A DNA stretch of 64,000 nucleotides. It comes from Calliopum simillimum. Taxonomy: Eukaryota > Arthropoda > Insecta > Diptera > Lauxaniidae. Of the stretch, positions 1 to 11,712 are shown piece after piece (the stretch's first letter is position 1; every line of letters begins with the position of its first letter). A program made the position numbers and the translations under genes. The notes beneath the pieces are model-generated. The model was not told the origin of the DNA. It was given only the letters and a program-made list of their open reading frames with translations, and searched no databases. The stretch is from the NCBI GenBank assembly GCA_951812925.1, contig OX638369.1, positions 45,751,061 to 45,815,060 of the forward strand, given 5' to 3'.

Positions 1-1199
1 GGTCTCAAAGTTTTTGTCTGCTCAAGATCATTAGATTGAACACACGCCTTTTTTTAGTAAATTTCTAAATTCCAAATGGCGGCCACAAAATGGCGACAAC
101 CTTTAGAAATTTAACAAAAAATAGTTCGTATTTTTGTGGAAAAAAATCCAAGTGAAATTTTTTCACTTAAAAAGTCTTTATTTATGCTTGGTTAATAAAC
201 TGTGAAAAGGCCATTGTGAAATCTTGTTCGCATAAAAAGTTATTCAATGTCAAAGGCAGAAAAATTCAGTTTTTTGGAAATATCGCGCTAACGGTTACTT
301 TTTCAAAAAAATTGTGCAAGACAGTTTTGTAGCCCAGGAAATTTCGTATAAAATGACCTCAGGCTTATATTCGTACGAGATTGAGTTATATATACCAGGG
401 CTTAAAAGAAAACTAATTACTAATAATTTGTAATTTTTTATTTCGCAGACTTGAATATTTTTCCATGATAATAGTTTTATCACCGGATGTTCTAAATGAA
501 TGGTTCATGATTATTCCTTCAACTTGCTGAGCCTCATTAAATCTTGCATTCAAACTTCGTTGAGTTCGATCGTTGGAGTAATAAATAATCCTTATGTCCT
601 TATCATACTTGGCTGTTGCCCATCGAAGCAGACCATTTATATCCAAAATACTTTCATACGGTCTGGCTTTCAGACTAGCAAGAAATGCTGCTCTCTTGAT
701 ACTGGCGCCAAGTCCATCACATGCACTCTTCCCATGTGTAGATGCTGAATATCCGGTGGTAAAACTATTATCATAGAAAAATATTCAAGTCTATGAAATA
801 AAAAGTTACAAATTTTTAGTAATTAGTTTTCTTTTGAGCCCTGGTATATATAACTCAATGTCGTACGAAAATAAACCTGAGATCAACTTTATAGGAAATT
901 TCCTTGGCTACAAAACTGTCTTGCAATATTTTTTTTTCGGTTTTTGACCTTGAATAACCTTTTATGCGAACATGATTTTGCAATGGCCTTTTCACAGTTT
1001 ATTTATTAAGCATAAATAAAGACTTTTTAAGAGAAAAAATTTCACTTGGATTTTTTTCCACAAAAATACGAACTATTTTTTGTTAAATTTCTAAAGGTAG
1101 TCGCCATTTTGTGGCCGCCATTTTGAACTTAGAAATTTACTAAAAAAAGGCGTGTGTTCAATCGAAAGATCTTGAGCAGGTGAAAATTTTGAGACCTAG
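1..1199. repeat. Foldback element with ~450-bp inverted arms
   Basis: The stretch from base 1 to about 488 reappears in reverse complement from about 752 to 1199 with scattered mismatches. Shared landmarks are GGTCTCAAA at the outer ends, the GGCGGCCAC segment, and the motif around TATATATACCAGGGC. The arms enclose a 260-bp loop. The left terminus lies at or just before the window edge, so no target duplication can be read. No transposase is encoded, so this is a non-autonomous foldback. The family is not identified. Confidence 0.85.
490..752 (-). pseudogene. ORF fragment held in the foldback loop, unknown transposon-type protein
   Basis: Read on the minus strand, the loop gives an open stretch of about 85 codons without a proper start or stop. 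It contains STHGKSACDGLGASIKRAAF, then LLRWATAKYDKDIRIIYYS, and ends near NEAQQVEGIIMNHSF. The HGK.(A/P)CDG(L/I)G..(I/V)KR pattern followed later by a VEG/VPG..(K/N)H.F pattern recalls an uncharacterised, transposon-linked protein family of arthropods and cnidarians. That recall is from memory and unverified. The foldback arms continue this frame a little on both sides, so the inverted duplication took coding sequence with it. It is a fragment with no expected function. Confidence 0.5.
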
Positions 1200-1624
1200 T
1201 ACGTTCAAATTGGTTGAGAAATAGAATGGACAGAGCCTTTGGTGGGATTGAAAAAGAATCACCCATAAATAATTTACTCCTCTGTATGTTCGTTGTGATG
1301 CCTTTAATTCACAGGACGATAACTCAGAAAGCAAGCGGCAAATGGGTAAAGTTTGAAGGAAGCGTTTGAAAAGGAAGATTATGGCTATTTGATGCTACTA
1401 GAAAATTGGACTTTAGCTTTAAATGCGTAAACATACATGATACTGATACATACAATACAAGCCACATATGTCTAGTTAAAAGCTAATTCTGTTCTTTATA
1501 TTTTGTGTACCTGTGTAATTGAAGCTTCGCAACTCTTCTTAACGTTTCTTTTAGTTGCTCCCAACAGCGTATGGTTATTCCAATTTATTTCGATACCTAT
1601 CGTACGGTTGGAATGTATGGTTCA
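1200..1624. other. No feature recognised
   Basis: AT-rich sequence with only short chance ORFs and no clear repeat or splice signal. Confidence 0.6.
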
Positions 1625-1636
1625 GTTCAAAAAAAA

Positions 1637-2840
1637 CAAACAGTCTACAAAAAATACTAATTCGTGGCTTATACTAGGCCAAAACTAGTGAAAAAGGAAT
1701 GCAGTGGGGGCCAGTTTGATATCAGTTTGTAGTTTATAGGTGCAATAAATTTTAGAAATGGTAAAAACCAAATTAAATTTTCGTTTTTTGCTTTTGAAAT
1801 AATTTGTGTTTTGTGTCACTTGAATTGTGTGTCAAAATAAATTATAGTCCGGGAGCCGGCAATATTAAAAGTGCCGTCATCGCGGATTCTGAAATTTTTA
1901 ATGCAAAATGGTAGTTTACACTAAAACTAATAAGAAAAGCTTGGTCAGCATGGTTGGAGCCTGGCAGATATATTTTTAAATGATTTTTGAATTATTAAAT
2001 TTTCGGAATGTTTTGCCGTCATCGCGGATTTTGATCAATCTTAATCGATGGTAAATTTCATTACCATTCAGAAAAAATCCAGCCGACCAATTTTTTTTTT
2101 TGCCGAAAATGACCGGCAGACCTATTTTAATGGTGGGTACAATTTCTCTGTTATCACGGAAATTTGTTTTTTTTTTTTTTAATTTACGTGTTTTAATATC
2201 AAATTTAAAAATATCTTGGTATGCGGGCTTAGAAACTGCCGGAAGTACCCACTGTCGCCCGATTAAAATAGGTCTGCCGGTCATTTTCGGCAAAAAAAAT
2301 TTGGTCGGCCGGATTTTTTCTGAATGGTTATGAAATTTAACATCGATTAATATTAAGATTGATCAAAATCCGCGATGACGGAAAAACATTCCGAAAATTT
2401 AATAATTTGAAAATCATTTAAAAATATTTCTGTCAGGCTACAACCATGCTGACCAAGCTTTTCTTATTCGACTTAGTGTAAACTACCATTTTGCATTAAA
2501 ATTTCAGAATCCGCGATGACGGCACTTTTAGTATTGCCGGCTCCCCGCCTATTATGGAAACGAATGAAATTAAAAAAATTTATTTATTTTAAGAAAATAA
2601 AAACTCAAATCAACAAAAATAAATATTACTTTAGGTTGACTTCACACGAAACCACTGGTTGAAGACTAGTTGTTTAATGACAACTTCACACCACAACTAG
2701 CCCCGGACTGGTGTAAACGTAATGCAGAAGGGGACAGTTGAAATTTTGTAGGACATCCACATACAAAAAAGAACAGTTGCTTGTATGCAAAAGGGATGGA
2801 AGTCGGACTAGTTCTGGTTGATAGTGGACTACTTAATGTT
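1637..2840 (+). repeat. Dispersed repeat (family shared with 14.4-14.9 kb), interrupted
   Basis: The outer parts, 1637-1849 and about 2555-2840, match the reverse complement of 14365-14945. Shared landmarks are the GTCTACAAAAAATACTA end, a CCCCCACTGCAT-type motif (as GCAGTGGGGGCC here), TTTTGACACACAATTCAAG, and the GGGGCTAGTTGTGGTG / CAACTAGCCCCGGACTGG motif. The middle is replaced by a 0.7 kb palindrome. A more diverged relative lies at 46.07-46.80 kb. No coding capacity is seen, so this is probably a non-autonomous DNA element. Confidence 0.75.
1850..2549. repeat. 0.7-kb palindromic element nested in the 1637-2840 repeat
   Basis: The two halves are reverse complements. GGAGCCGGCAAT...GTGCCGTCATCGCGGATTC on the left returns as GAATCCGCGATGACGGCAC...ATTGCCGGCTCC on the right, and GACCGGCAGACCTATTTTAAT is mirrored across a centre near 2200. 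A second internal GTCATCGCGGATTTTGATC motif occurs in each arm. It has no ORF. It interrupts an older repeat, which fixes the order of insertion. The target duplication is not clear. Confidence 0.85.
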
Positions 2841-2960
2841 TATGTCGTACAAAATGTAAACTGGAAGTGAGACCGAGAGCGTAGCTTTGAATTTAACATT
2901 TGAACAACAACAAAAACTGTAACTTTTTTGATGTGTTTCGCTATGTACACTGGGTCTTTC

Positions 2961-3485
2961 GTCATTTGGTAGTTTTACCTGGAAAGTTTACCAGAATTTT
3001 TGGAAATGTCATTTTATAGATTTCGATGTGCTCTTTTCTTTGCCACCTTGTACCTTTGCTCGCACCGCCTTATCTCGCTAACAATTTCCTCTTGGAAAAA
3101 AATATTGTGTGACAAAATTGTTGCCTATAAAATGTCCATTCAAAATGGTCGTAGAATTGGTTTGTTATGGCTTTGGAGATATCCTTATTTACAATGTGGC
3201 AAAAATCAGACAAGTGTGCTTAGTGTTATTTTGAGCTTGAACGGTGAGCCGTACGTTAAAAGTAAAAATATTCTTTTATGGGGAATTCGTTGCTCTACAA
3301 GGAGATATCTTTTGACAATCTTAAAATTTAGAAAACAAAAAAAACAGTTTTTGCACATTATCTCCGAAACGGTTTTATGTAGACTAATTTTTTGCATTTT
3401 GTAGAGCAACTCTCTACACCTAACTACAAACACTTTTTTCGTCCGACTAACCTTTCATGCGGTATAGCGATTTCAAAATCAACAT
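2961..3485 (+). repeat. Half-copy (single arm) of the foldback found at 24.9-26.3 kb
   Basis: It begins TCATTTGGTAGTTTTACCTGGAAAG and continues with the ATTTTATAGATTTCGATGTGCTC motif, both as in the arms of the 24902-26300 palindrome. It ends near the sequence corresponding to that palindrome's centre (TATAGCGATTTCAAAATCA). The mirrored arm is absent, so it is either half an element or a precursor that never duplicated. Short ORFs here are chance products. Confidence 0.7.
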
Positions 3486-4301
3486 GTTTTTTATGGACAA
3501 CTAAGAATGGAAAACCATTATACATAGGACTTTGTTATTTGTAGAACGCACATGTATGTACTTATGTATATATTTTCATATTTAAGACTGTCAAATTCAA
3601 TGATTCCAATCTCGTATTCTCTTACCCTCAGTTAAGTGAAATATACTTATCAAAGTTTTTGTTGTTTGTGTTTTCGTGTTCCTTTCAATGACTGCCACAC
3701 CAGGCAAACATTTTAATTATTCCAGCTGTTATTTTGTTGTTGCTGTTATTGTTGTTGTTTTTATATCATCCTGTTCCTGTTTCAAAGTCCTACACATGTT
3801 GTCAGCAACGTACCGCTCACTCGCTCTGTCTCTCTCTCTTTTGTGTCTCTTTTACTTTTGCTACAATCCACTGTTGCTCCTTTTGTTTCCTGTTTCCGCC
3901 TCACGTGTTTCATATAATTGTCAGTTTTCACGTACGTGGTTGTCTTAGTTTGTGTTTTTATACAAGTGTGTGTGCTCATGTATTTCTATGGGTTGTTGTT
4001 TTGTCAAATTTTTTTTTTGTTTTGTTTTTCTTCTGTCGTCCTTTTGTATTAATTCTTTTGAGAACATTGACAAGTGTTCGTATTTCTATTAAAAAGTTTT
4101 ATGCGTTTCTGTTGATTTGTTTATGTGCTCTAGTATGCAATTATACTTCAATAGATCTTGTCTATGCTGCTTTGCCTATATGCTGGAAACTTTGACCTTT
4201 TTTCCTTCTTGTTTTTTTTGTTCAATATCTTTTTCGGAGTGTACATTAAGGTAACGATAAGCTAAACGAAATGTTTGTTATAAACAAAATTTTGTTGGTA
4301 A
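3486..4301. other. AT-rich unique sequence with pyrimidine-rich strand
   Basis: 3660-4240 is rich in T and C with TTG repeats (TTGTTGTTGCTGTTATTG...) and a CTCTCTCTC run. It yields long leucine- and phenylalanine-rich ORFs that I regard as composition artefacts. It resembles fly intronic sequence. No gene is supported. Confidence 0.5.
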
Positions 4302-4630
4302 TGGACCAGTCAAATTAGAGACTGGCTATAAACATATGTGATGTCTCCAAAAATTTCAAGGTATATATAACTTGTACCAATCTATAGAGAATTTACTTCT
4401 CAAATTTCTGGGATATTATGTAAATTGGAGTTTTCCACGTGATAAAAAATTTTGATGTTACCGATTTTAGTAACATTTGATTATCTTATACCTATATATG
4501 CCGCCAAACCAGATATGTCCTCGATCTATCGGTATAACATAATGAAATATTACTAAATCTGAAAAAAATCAACATTTTTTACCTGGTGCTTGAAATTATG
4601 GAGAGTACCACATATAATTTGACTGGTCAA
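4302..4630. repeat. Short TIR element, family of the 27.5-28.9 kb foldback
   Basis: The ends are inverted: GGACCAGTCAAATTA at the left and TAATTTGACTGGTC at the right. Inner motifs (TTATGTAAATTGGAGTTTTCC, GAAATATTACTAAATC, CCTGGTGCTTGAAATTATG) match the arms of the element at 27539-28918. The length is about 330 bp and it has no ORF, so it is a MITE-sized derivative. Confidence 0.7.
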
Positions 4631-4950
4631 TAACTCGAAATATTTATATATTCCAGTTTATTTTGTAAAAAAAAAAATTTTGAAGGAAAATTACAAAAAA
4701 AAAGCTAAGCCATAACTTAAAAATTTAAATTTCAAAGATTATTTCAACTTTTAAAAACAAGAAAATCTTTACCTTTTATCTTATTAATAAACAGTTATAA
4801 CTTTTATTTCAAAATAAAAAGTTTTTAAAAGCAGTTCATCCTAAGCAAATAAGCTTGACTTTGTGAAAATATTTGTAGGATAAAATTTAAAAAAACAAAC
4901 TTTTGCTTAAAATAACTTCAAAAACAATTAAAAATAAAGCTTAAAGCTTT
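4631..4950. other. No feature recognised
   Basis: Very AT-rich sequence with homopolymer A and T tracts. Confidence 0.6.
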
Positions 4951-5204
4951 CAGTGTCCGACCGATTTATCGACTCACATTCGGCCTTCGGCCAAAATAAG
5001 CCGAAGTTTTGGCGGAAGCTGAATGTTTGTAATTTCAAGCATAAAGCAACTTGTTGATTTAAAAAAACAAAATTTAAACAAAATGATAGCCGTTTATAGT
5101 GGATAAGGACTTTCTTATTAAGAAACTGAACTTTGTTTTTTTCTATTATGTCAGAATCATGAGTTATCCTTGCTCAAACGTGCAAGTATCATTGTTTTGA
5201 GTTA

Positions 5205-5515
5205 TACTTAAAGCTACAAGCTGAAAGTATTCGTCAACAAATGCTTAAGGAGATGGATTGGTCACACTCTCCAGAAACCACACAGCGAAGCTTGTCGCCA
5301 GGCCCTTGAGTGGAATCAAAAATGCAGTAGAGGACGTGGTAGACCCAAAACCAACTGGAAAAGGTCGCTGGAAAAGGAAATCCAAGAATTGGGAAAGTCG
5401 TGGCAAGAGATCAAAGTCATCGCAAAGGATCGCGACGAATGGAAATGTTTCATATTGGCCCTATGCTCCTCTTAGGAGTTAAAGGAGAATACATACATAC
5501 ATACTTAAAGCTATG
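5205..5515 (+). pseudogene. RTE-type non-LTR retrotransposon, C-terminal fragment
   Basis: The plus strand encodes WIGHTLQKP, then QALEWNQKCSRGRGRPKTNW, then KEIQELGKSWQEIKVIAKDR and a final WKCFILALCSS before a stop at 5479. This is the conserved tail of RTE-like insect reverse-transcriptase ORFs. It is followed by a short ACAT repeat tail (5490-5507), as expected for such elements. The upstream part (AAGTATTCGTCAACAAATG) joins directly to the WIGH block. In the copy at 42.6 kb about 110 bp lies between these, so this copy carries an internal deletion. It is 5'-truncated and dead. Confidence 0.8.
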
Positions 5516-5686
5516 TAACAAAAACAGTAAATAGAAAAATTTAATTTTGTACATGTATTCGGACATGTACGATCACCCTTAAAGCTCTATATTTTCAATT
5601 CGATTCCTACTTTTCGAGTTATAAGCCCTTTAAATAAAGGTATCTCTCAATAACCTCCTCTCTGGACCGAAAAATCAAAGTTCATA

Positions 5687-5927
5687 ATTGAGGAGTGGCC
5701 GTACCAAAGGGCCTAAGTACCATTTCGAGGCAAAAGTAGTGTCATAATATGAAACGGTTGGCATTTTGTAAAAAATTAATAAAATTATTTTCTGTTTTCA
5801 CTAAAAATTTTCTTGATAGTGTGAAATTGATTTAATTTTGTTGAAAAAATTATAACAGTCAAATAGCCGACTATTAGGCACATAAAAAGTATGGTACTTA
5901 GGCCCTTTGGTACGGCCACTCCTCAAT
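5687..5927. mobile_element. 241-bp MITE with ~37-bp perfect TIRs
   Basis: The end ATTGAGGAGTGGCCGTACCA followed by AAGGGCCTAAGTACCAT is exactly mirrored at 5891-5927. The interior is AT-rich and has no ORF. The target duplication is not clear, so the superfamily is unknown. It lies inside the hAT-like shell, just after the RTE tail. Confidence 0.85.
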
Positions 5928-6513
5928 TTATTATTTTATGTCAGTAACATATTTCATTACAGAAGCCCTTGCAGAACAAAGTCGGATGATAAATGGCCAC
6001 TCTATTTTAGAGAGGTGGTGGCTTCGTGAGATATCGGATATAAAAGGTTGAGAAAATCAGTTTTTTGGTCTTCCAATAGTAGGTATGAACATTTATTCTA
6101 GTCAAACCGTGAGAAGTTGTGTCATTCGAGATAGATTGGGTTCTAAAGGTCAAGAAAACACCTTTAAATATGATATAAATTGTACGAAAACAACTTTTCT
6201 TTATGAAATTTTCTGAGCTAAAAAACCGTGGATCAAATTAGGGATAAAAAATTTTGCAAAAAACTGGTTTTCTCGATCTTTTGCATCTCATATCTCACTT
6301 CTCAAGATCTTTTTCAGCTAAAGCTTATTCGAACAATGCAAAATCGGCACTAAGTGTGTTATCTTTGGCCTGAACAAAACTAAATAGTCTATAGTGCTAC
6401 AAATTATATATACCCTGAGAGTAGGGTATAAAAATATAAAATGAATGAACCTTATAAAATAACAGATTACTCGGCTTCAGCTTCGGCAAAAAGGGACCTT
6501 CGGTCGGACACTA

Positions 6514-9327
6514 CTTATTTAAATTTTTACTTGGAATATAAGTTAAGCAAATCTTTTAACTTTTATTTACTTTTGAAAAAGTTGTAAGTTACTTCTTAAG
6601 CTTTTGTTTTGAGAAGTTAAGAAGTTTAAAGTCTAACTTAAACTTAAAATAACAACTTTCAAAATGTGTGTTTCAAGTTCAGATTGTATGCATAGAATCT
6701 CGAAATATTTCAAGTAACGTTCACTCTAAAAGTCTCTCTTAAGTAAGACAAGCAATGTTTGCTTACTAATTTCCGACTCCAAGTTATTATGGGCGCAAGT
6801 GTTAGTTGTTTTTTTTTTTTTTTTTTGTTTTGGTTAAGTTGTCTTCTTACAAATATTAATTAACTTAATGTCCTGTCCAATTTATTAAACTAATTATATG
6901 TTGCTTCTCTCACTCATTAATGAGAGTTCTCGAATGTTAATTGTCAGTTGGATATGGTCAAAGCTAACAGCAGGCGAAATTGACATTAATTATTTTCTAA
7001 TAATTTTCAAGTTTTACTTAAGTAACACTCTGTATGTTAATATTTACTATTGAATTTGATTAATTGTTTCGGACAGTGTGAGAAAATTTTAAAAATTTTC
7101 AAAGACTATATCGATATCTTAGAATGCTATAATCCTATCTCCACTCTTTGCGATTTTGAGATTTTTGCAGTTATGGTATTCTTCTGGGCTTCTTTACCGA
7201 GTGAAAACCTATGAGTTGTCAAAGTATTCCAGAATTCAAAACAAAAAAAAAAAAATCTTACCCGCTATGCTTGATCTTTTGAAGAGCGTAAATGTGCTAT
7301 CTTTACAATGTTTAAGCTTTCATTAAACATAACAATAAACGCATTTTACTTGTATGTTAGGTGCCACACCCACTGGTGGTATTTTGACAACTTTTATGGT
7401 GGAGAAACCTTACTTTAAGTGGTCACCCAAAAATAAACTTCAGAGAGATTACTGCTATCGTAACAGTGCAGTGTAGGATTGGATTTCGTGAAGTCTTCTT
7501 AAAATAGCTATAACTCTGCAAAAAAATATCGAAGATCTTTGCAAGATGGCTCGTTTTGGAGGAAAGAGTAGTCCTAAATGGTGTAATTATATGTAGAATG
7601 TGGTTTTTCGGGTCAACCCTTAGAACCGAATATCACAATGTTAAATATAAGCTCAATGTAAGATCTTAAGTAATCTGTTTTTAGCATTTTATGTAAATCA
7701 ACCAAACAAAATGTTTAGTTTACATAAGATTTCTTTTTCAATGGCAAAACTTTAAGTATTGTAGTCACCGCACGATATTTGTCATCATCATCATCGTCGC
7801 CATTGTCAACATCATCATCAACATTGTCAGTGACATTATATTATGCACATACATATATCACTATGTGACCACAGCGACCGCTGCAAAACCCCATTTTAAT
7901 TAGTGAAATTATTTTCACACTGAGCTCCTTAGAGTCCTTTCTAGCTGACAAAAATGTTTAGTTTGTAAGTGGGTGCAGGCTAAAGTTTCATATTGCATTT
8001 GAAATGCAAAATTGTTTGTATTGTTTAGTAGTTTAGTTTACTTTTCTCTTAATTTCATTTACTTACTTAGTTCAGTTTAAATAAGATGATTAAATCATAA
8101 CAAAATGATAGATATCTTATGCTTCATATTCATATGTGCGTACTTACGTACATTTAATTAGAAATATTATACTCAATGAGGTTGACAATATCTAGTTATA
8201 TGTCGTTAAATATACAAGTTATTTTATTGAATTCGACCTCCGTCTTCTAACAATGTTTCTATCTTTTATTACTAATTTTTCTTTTCTTTTTATTATATAT
8301 AAAATTTTCTCATCTTTCTGCAAACTATCATGATAAAAATAAAACTAAGCATAATATAGCCGGCAACTGTTAAATGTCAATAAAGTTAACGCTTATGAGG
8401 TGCACTTTTAAAATGCAAATGTTATTAAAAAATTGTTAATATTAGAGCAAAAGCTTATGAACGAACAACAAGCAAAACAGAACAGTAGGTAATTGTAGCA
8501 ATTCACACAGCAATTAAGGTCTGTACCAAAGGAAATCGTATCGTATTTCGAATAAACTAAAATTTTTCTCTTCGAAGTTCAAGTAACTACTTTCGCATAT
8601 ATGTAAATACTTAACTCTGCAACGAAGGTGTAAGAAAAATAAGTTTCACAGTTGAATTCTCATTAAACAACCTAGAAAATATACAATAAAATTGCCGATT
8701 AACTCTGTCAATATTGTTTCTAAGCATATGTTTGCATACAATTATCCACGTCCTCTTGATCCGACCCATTTCTGGGAAATTCATTGCATTTCGCCAAATA
8801 AGAATATATTCCGACAAATTCCAATTAATAGTTTTTAAGGTTTTAGGTCAATAAAGTTTTGTTTTTATTTCATTTAAAGTTTTTAAATTTTTTTTTTTGA
8901 AATATTTTTCACGTTACTACCGAAAGTACCAGTTTTTTGCCATTGCTGTCCTTATTCTACCCTATATACATATAAGCCAAGTTAAAGCGGTAAAGAAAAA
9001 TCAACACCGGCACAACAGTTAACGACATGACATGCACAAGGTAATAAAGTTCTATGGACTGACCATAGTTTGAGCAAGATATATAGAGGGATTGTTTGCA
9101 ACAAGTGACATTAATGTTGTTTCTTAAATGAAAATACGGCAAAGAGATAACGAAAACGTGAAAATTATGAATTTATAATCTTGGCAAAAGTATGTAACAA
9201 AAAAAAATAGTCATCTGCAAAATATATCCGTAGTACTTATAATTTTTCTAAGCACACTCTTCCTATAAAGTTTTGTCATAAAAGATATATTTTCTAGTTA
9301 GATTTTTTCGAAATTTAACTTTTAAAT
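6514..9327. other. Long AT-rich stretch without genes
   Basis: It holds a poly-T tract near 6811-6828, ATC/ATG-type microsatellites at about 7785-7835 and ordinary AT-rich sequence. The sequence around 7500-7640 (AAAATAGCTATAACTCTGC, GGCTCGTTTTGGAGG) has the look of an old foldback arm, but no partner was found. No ORF looks real. Confidence 0.5.
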
Positions 9328-9549
9328 CAGTAGTAGGCAACTGGCGGTCCGGACTTGGCTCGCTGAATCCAAAAAACTGGACCGCCAAAAATATTTTTAA
9401 ATAAAAATTAATTTATTATTTAAAAAATTATTTTTGCTTTTGTTTTAATTTGAAAATTTATAAAAAGTATGAGTTATTTTTCCTGGACCTCGAAAAAAAA
9501 ATTTTTCAATAGCATCTGGACCCCAACTAAAATTACTTGCCGACCCTTG
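9328..9549. mobile_element. hAT-type MITE (CAG...GGCAA ends)
   Basis: The left end is CAGTAGTAGGCAACTGGCGG. The right end is ACTTGCCGACCCTTG, whose complement begins CAAGGGTCGGCAAG. This CAGGGGTCGGCAA-like terminus is typical of hAT MITEs, as is the GGTCC / GGACC pairing just inside (CTGGACCGCC and TCTGGACCCC). It is about 222 bp with no ORF. Flanking 8-mers (TTTTAAAT and CTTAAAGT) are similar but not identical, so the duplication is decayed. Confidence 0.6.
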
Positions 9550-11080
9550 CTTAAAGTTATTGAAGTTGCTTTTTTTGCGTATGACTTTGGATAGCTATCC
9601 AATCAAAGCTGCAAACAATTTTTTGCCAATATATTCTTTTCACTTTATAGACTTTATTGGATTTTATGGGCATAATATGAATTTTATATTAAATTGTTTA
9701 AATACCTTTATATGAACTTCTATATACAAAAAATGTTTCAGATATATGTAGTATTGATTAATTTATTTTACTATTCGAGTGGAGTAAAAATTATGGCACT
9801 CATTTTTCTCCATGTAGCTTTCACAAGAAGCATCATCAAAAAGTTTCGCCTATAGCGGAAACTGTGGTTGTAGAATTTATCGAATGTTTTCACCAGCTTG
9901 TGCTGGTTTGGTTGCAGTGCAGTAAAGTGAAAGCGTTAACTGTTCAATAAAAAATACACATTCACTTTACAGAGTAAAAAAGTAAAGATAATTTTGCGCA
10001 AAAGATGATTGAAAGTGATAGAAGATATTTCGGTTTTTATTTGCATCACAATTCGGAATACTACCCTTAAATTTCTAATAGTTTGTGTAGAAAATATTGT
10101 TCTTCAAAACTTAAGCTAATATCTCATTATTATTTACAATAATTCAACAGTCTAAATCAATTTTACACCATAAATATTCTATATTTTTATTATAAAAGTG
10201 ATGTGTGTTTTAGTGATATTGCCAAATAAAAGAGTTGCGTTTTTATTACTCACTATTTATACACCTGGCAAAATATTTTACGCGACTTTTATAGCACTTG
10301 TAAACCAGTTAATTTTTCAGAATCTCATAAACAGTTTTTTATTTTTTATTATTAATTTCCTCACATCGGGTGTTCATAAAAAAGTTTTGTGGAGAATAAT
10401 GAATCTTTGAAAATTCTCAGAAAAGGCTTTTGTATGCACGCATATACGATTTTACGTTTTTAGTTTGTATATGTTTATATGTACATAGCATGTTCTCATA
10501 CGCATGCAACATGTTGAAAACCGGAAATGCAGAACTTTCATAGCCTTGTACTTTATCGTTTATTTGACTGAACTGGTCATAAGTTATTTTTTTATTGCCA
10601 TTTTTGGAAAAAAATGTAAAAGAACATTAAAGAAAAAATTTAAGAGTGCACCGCTATTAAATAAATAGCATTTTTTACTGAATGGAAGTGTTTTACTTTT
10701 CTTTTTTATTAAGTATTTAAAAAAATAAATGTTATTTTAAGATCTGCTTCACGCTGGCAAAATACTCTCCACTTCTACGTGTATATCAATCAAATCTCCA
10801 TTTATGAAATGGGCTACTGAATTTTTTTCAGCATGAGTTGTGACCATTTAAAACGATGATGATACTTTCACAGTTTTTATAAAACTTTAAATCTGTATCC
10901 AAATCCATTTCATGCATTTTTGGTAGCCTGGTTTTTTTGATCAAATTTTTTATTTGGCGGATGGAAAAACTTTAACAGTAATTTTTTGCGCTCTAGCTGT
11001 TGCTACTAACAAAAGAAAAAAACAACAGTTTTTCCATCAAAAGCAGTGAAAATGCAATCATCCTATGGAAAACATTTTTT
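9550..11080. other. No feature recognised
   Basis: AT-rich with several poly-T runs. A small perfect hairpin (ACCAGCTTGTGCTGGT) lies at about 9890-9906. Confidence 0.5.
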
Positions 11081-11712
11081 ATACCCTACACCCAGGGTAA
11101 AGTCACTCTGTCCTTCCGTTTGTAAAGCAGAAATGAAGATGGCTGGGAAAACTGAGCAAGATAATTCAATAAAATTTGGTACACTACCTTCGTCATCAAA
11201 GTTAGCTCGAGGGATTGAAATCGGTCAACCGACACGCCTACCGCCCATACAAAAGATATATTAAAAATGCAACTTTAGGAGTATTTTCCACGACAATGGT
11301 ACCAAAATACACATACATATTTGGAATGGTTAGTTCAAGCTCTGAGCAAAAAGAAGTCGAATTCGAACAAGAACGCGTGGTACCGCCCATATAAGCAAAA
11401 GTTTCAAAAGGATATGCTGAAAGAGGTTTTTTGAGATAAAAAACTAAATTTCACCCAAACACTTCATGCAAAACGTAGACGAGCTCGGACAAGACGGCGT
11501 GGTACCTCCCATATATGCAAAGGTTTCAAGATGCTATACTGAAAACTTTTTGTGAGATAATCATACTATATTTTTCTCAGATACTAAGAACTATAAATGC
11601 AAGCACTGAGCATAAACTGGGTCTACTCGGAAGAGAGGGCGTGGCACCTCCCATGTAAGCGAAATTTTCAAAATGCTGCAGTGTAGGGTATTTTATGTTT
11701 GACCAGGCCGAA
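11081..11712 (+). repeat. TATACCC repeat, copy 1
   Basis: It starts TATACCCTACACCCAGGGTA, continues with CTGTCCTTCCGTTTGTAA, then three cycles of a GCGTGG(T/C)AC(C/T)(G/T)CCCAT(A/G)TA motif with AAG.TTC...CTGAG spacers. It ends GTAGGGTATTTTATGTTTGACCAGG. Further copies are at 15090, 35486 and 39196. The arrangement recalls a repeat dispersed in Drosophila and other flies (TATACCC, then GATCAGC, GAGTCGAT and GTCTGTC motifs), recalled from memory. This copy lacks the GTCGAT/GTCTG part. It has no real coding content. Confidence 0.75.

Larger units (their letters stand above)
4951..6513. mobile_element. hAT-like TIR shell containing other elements
   Basis: The left end AGTGTCCGACCGA (4952-4964) is mirrored by TCGGTCGGACACTA (6500-6513). 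GGCTTCAGCTTCGGC near the right end pairs loosely with GCCGAAG...GGAAGCTGAA near the left. Ends of (T)AG-type with this spacing fit hAT elements, but no 8-bp target duplication could be confirmed. The interior contains an RTE tail (5205-5515), a 241-bp MITE (5687-5927) and AT-rich filler. No transposase ORF remains. Confidence 0.5.

Noticed and set aside
3734..4195. 153-codon leucine/phenylalanine-rich plus-strand ORF
   Set aside because: It arises from a long T- and C-rich strand with TTG repeats, with no domain or codon pattern. A second frame over the same DNA is equally open.
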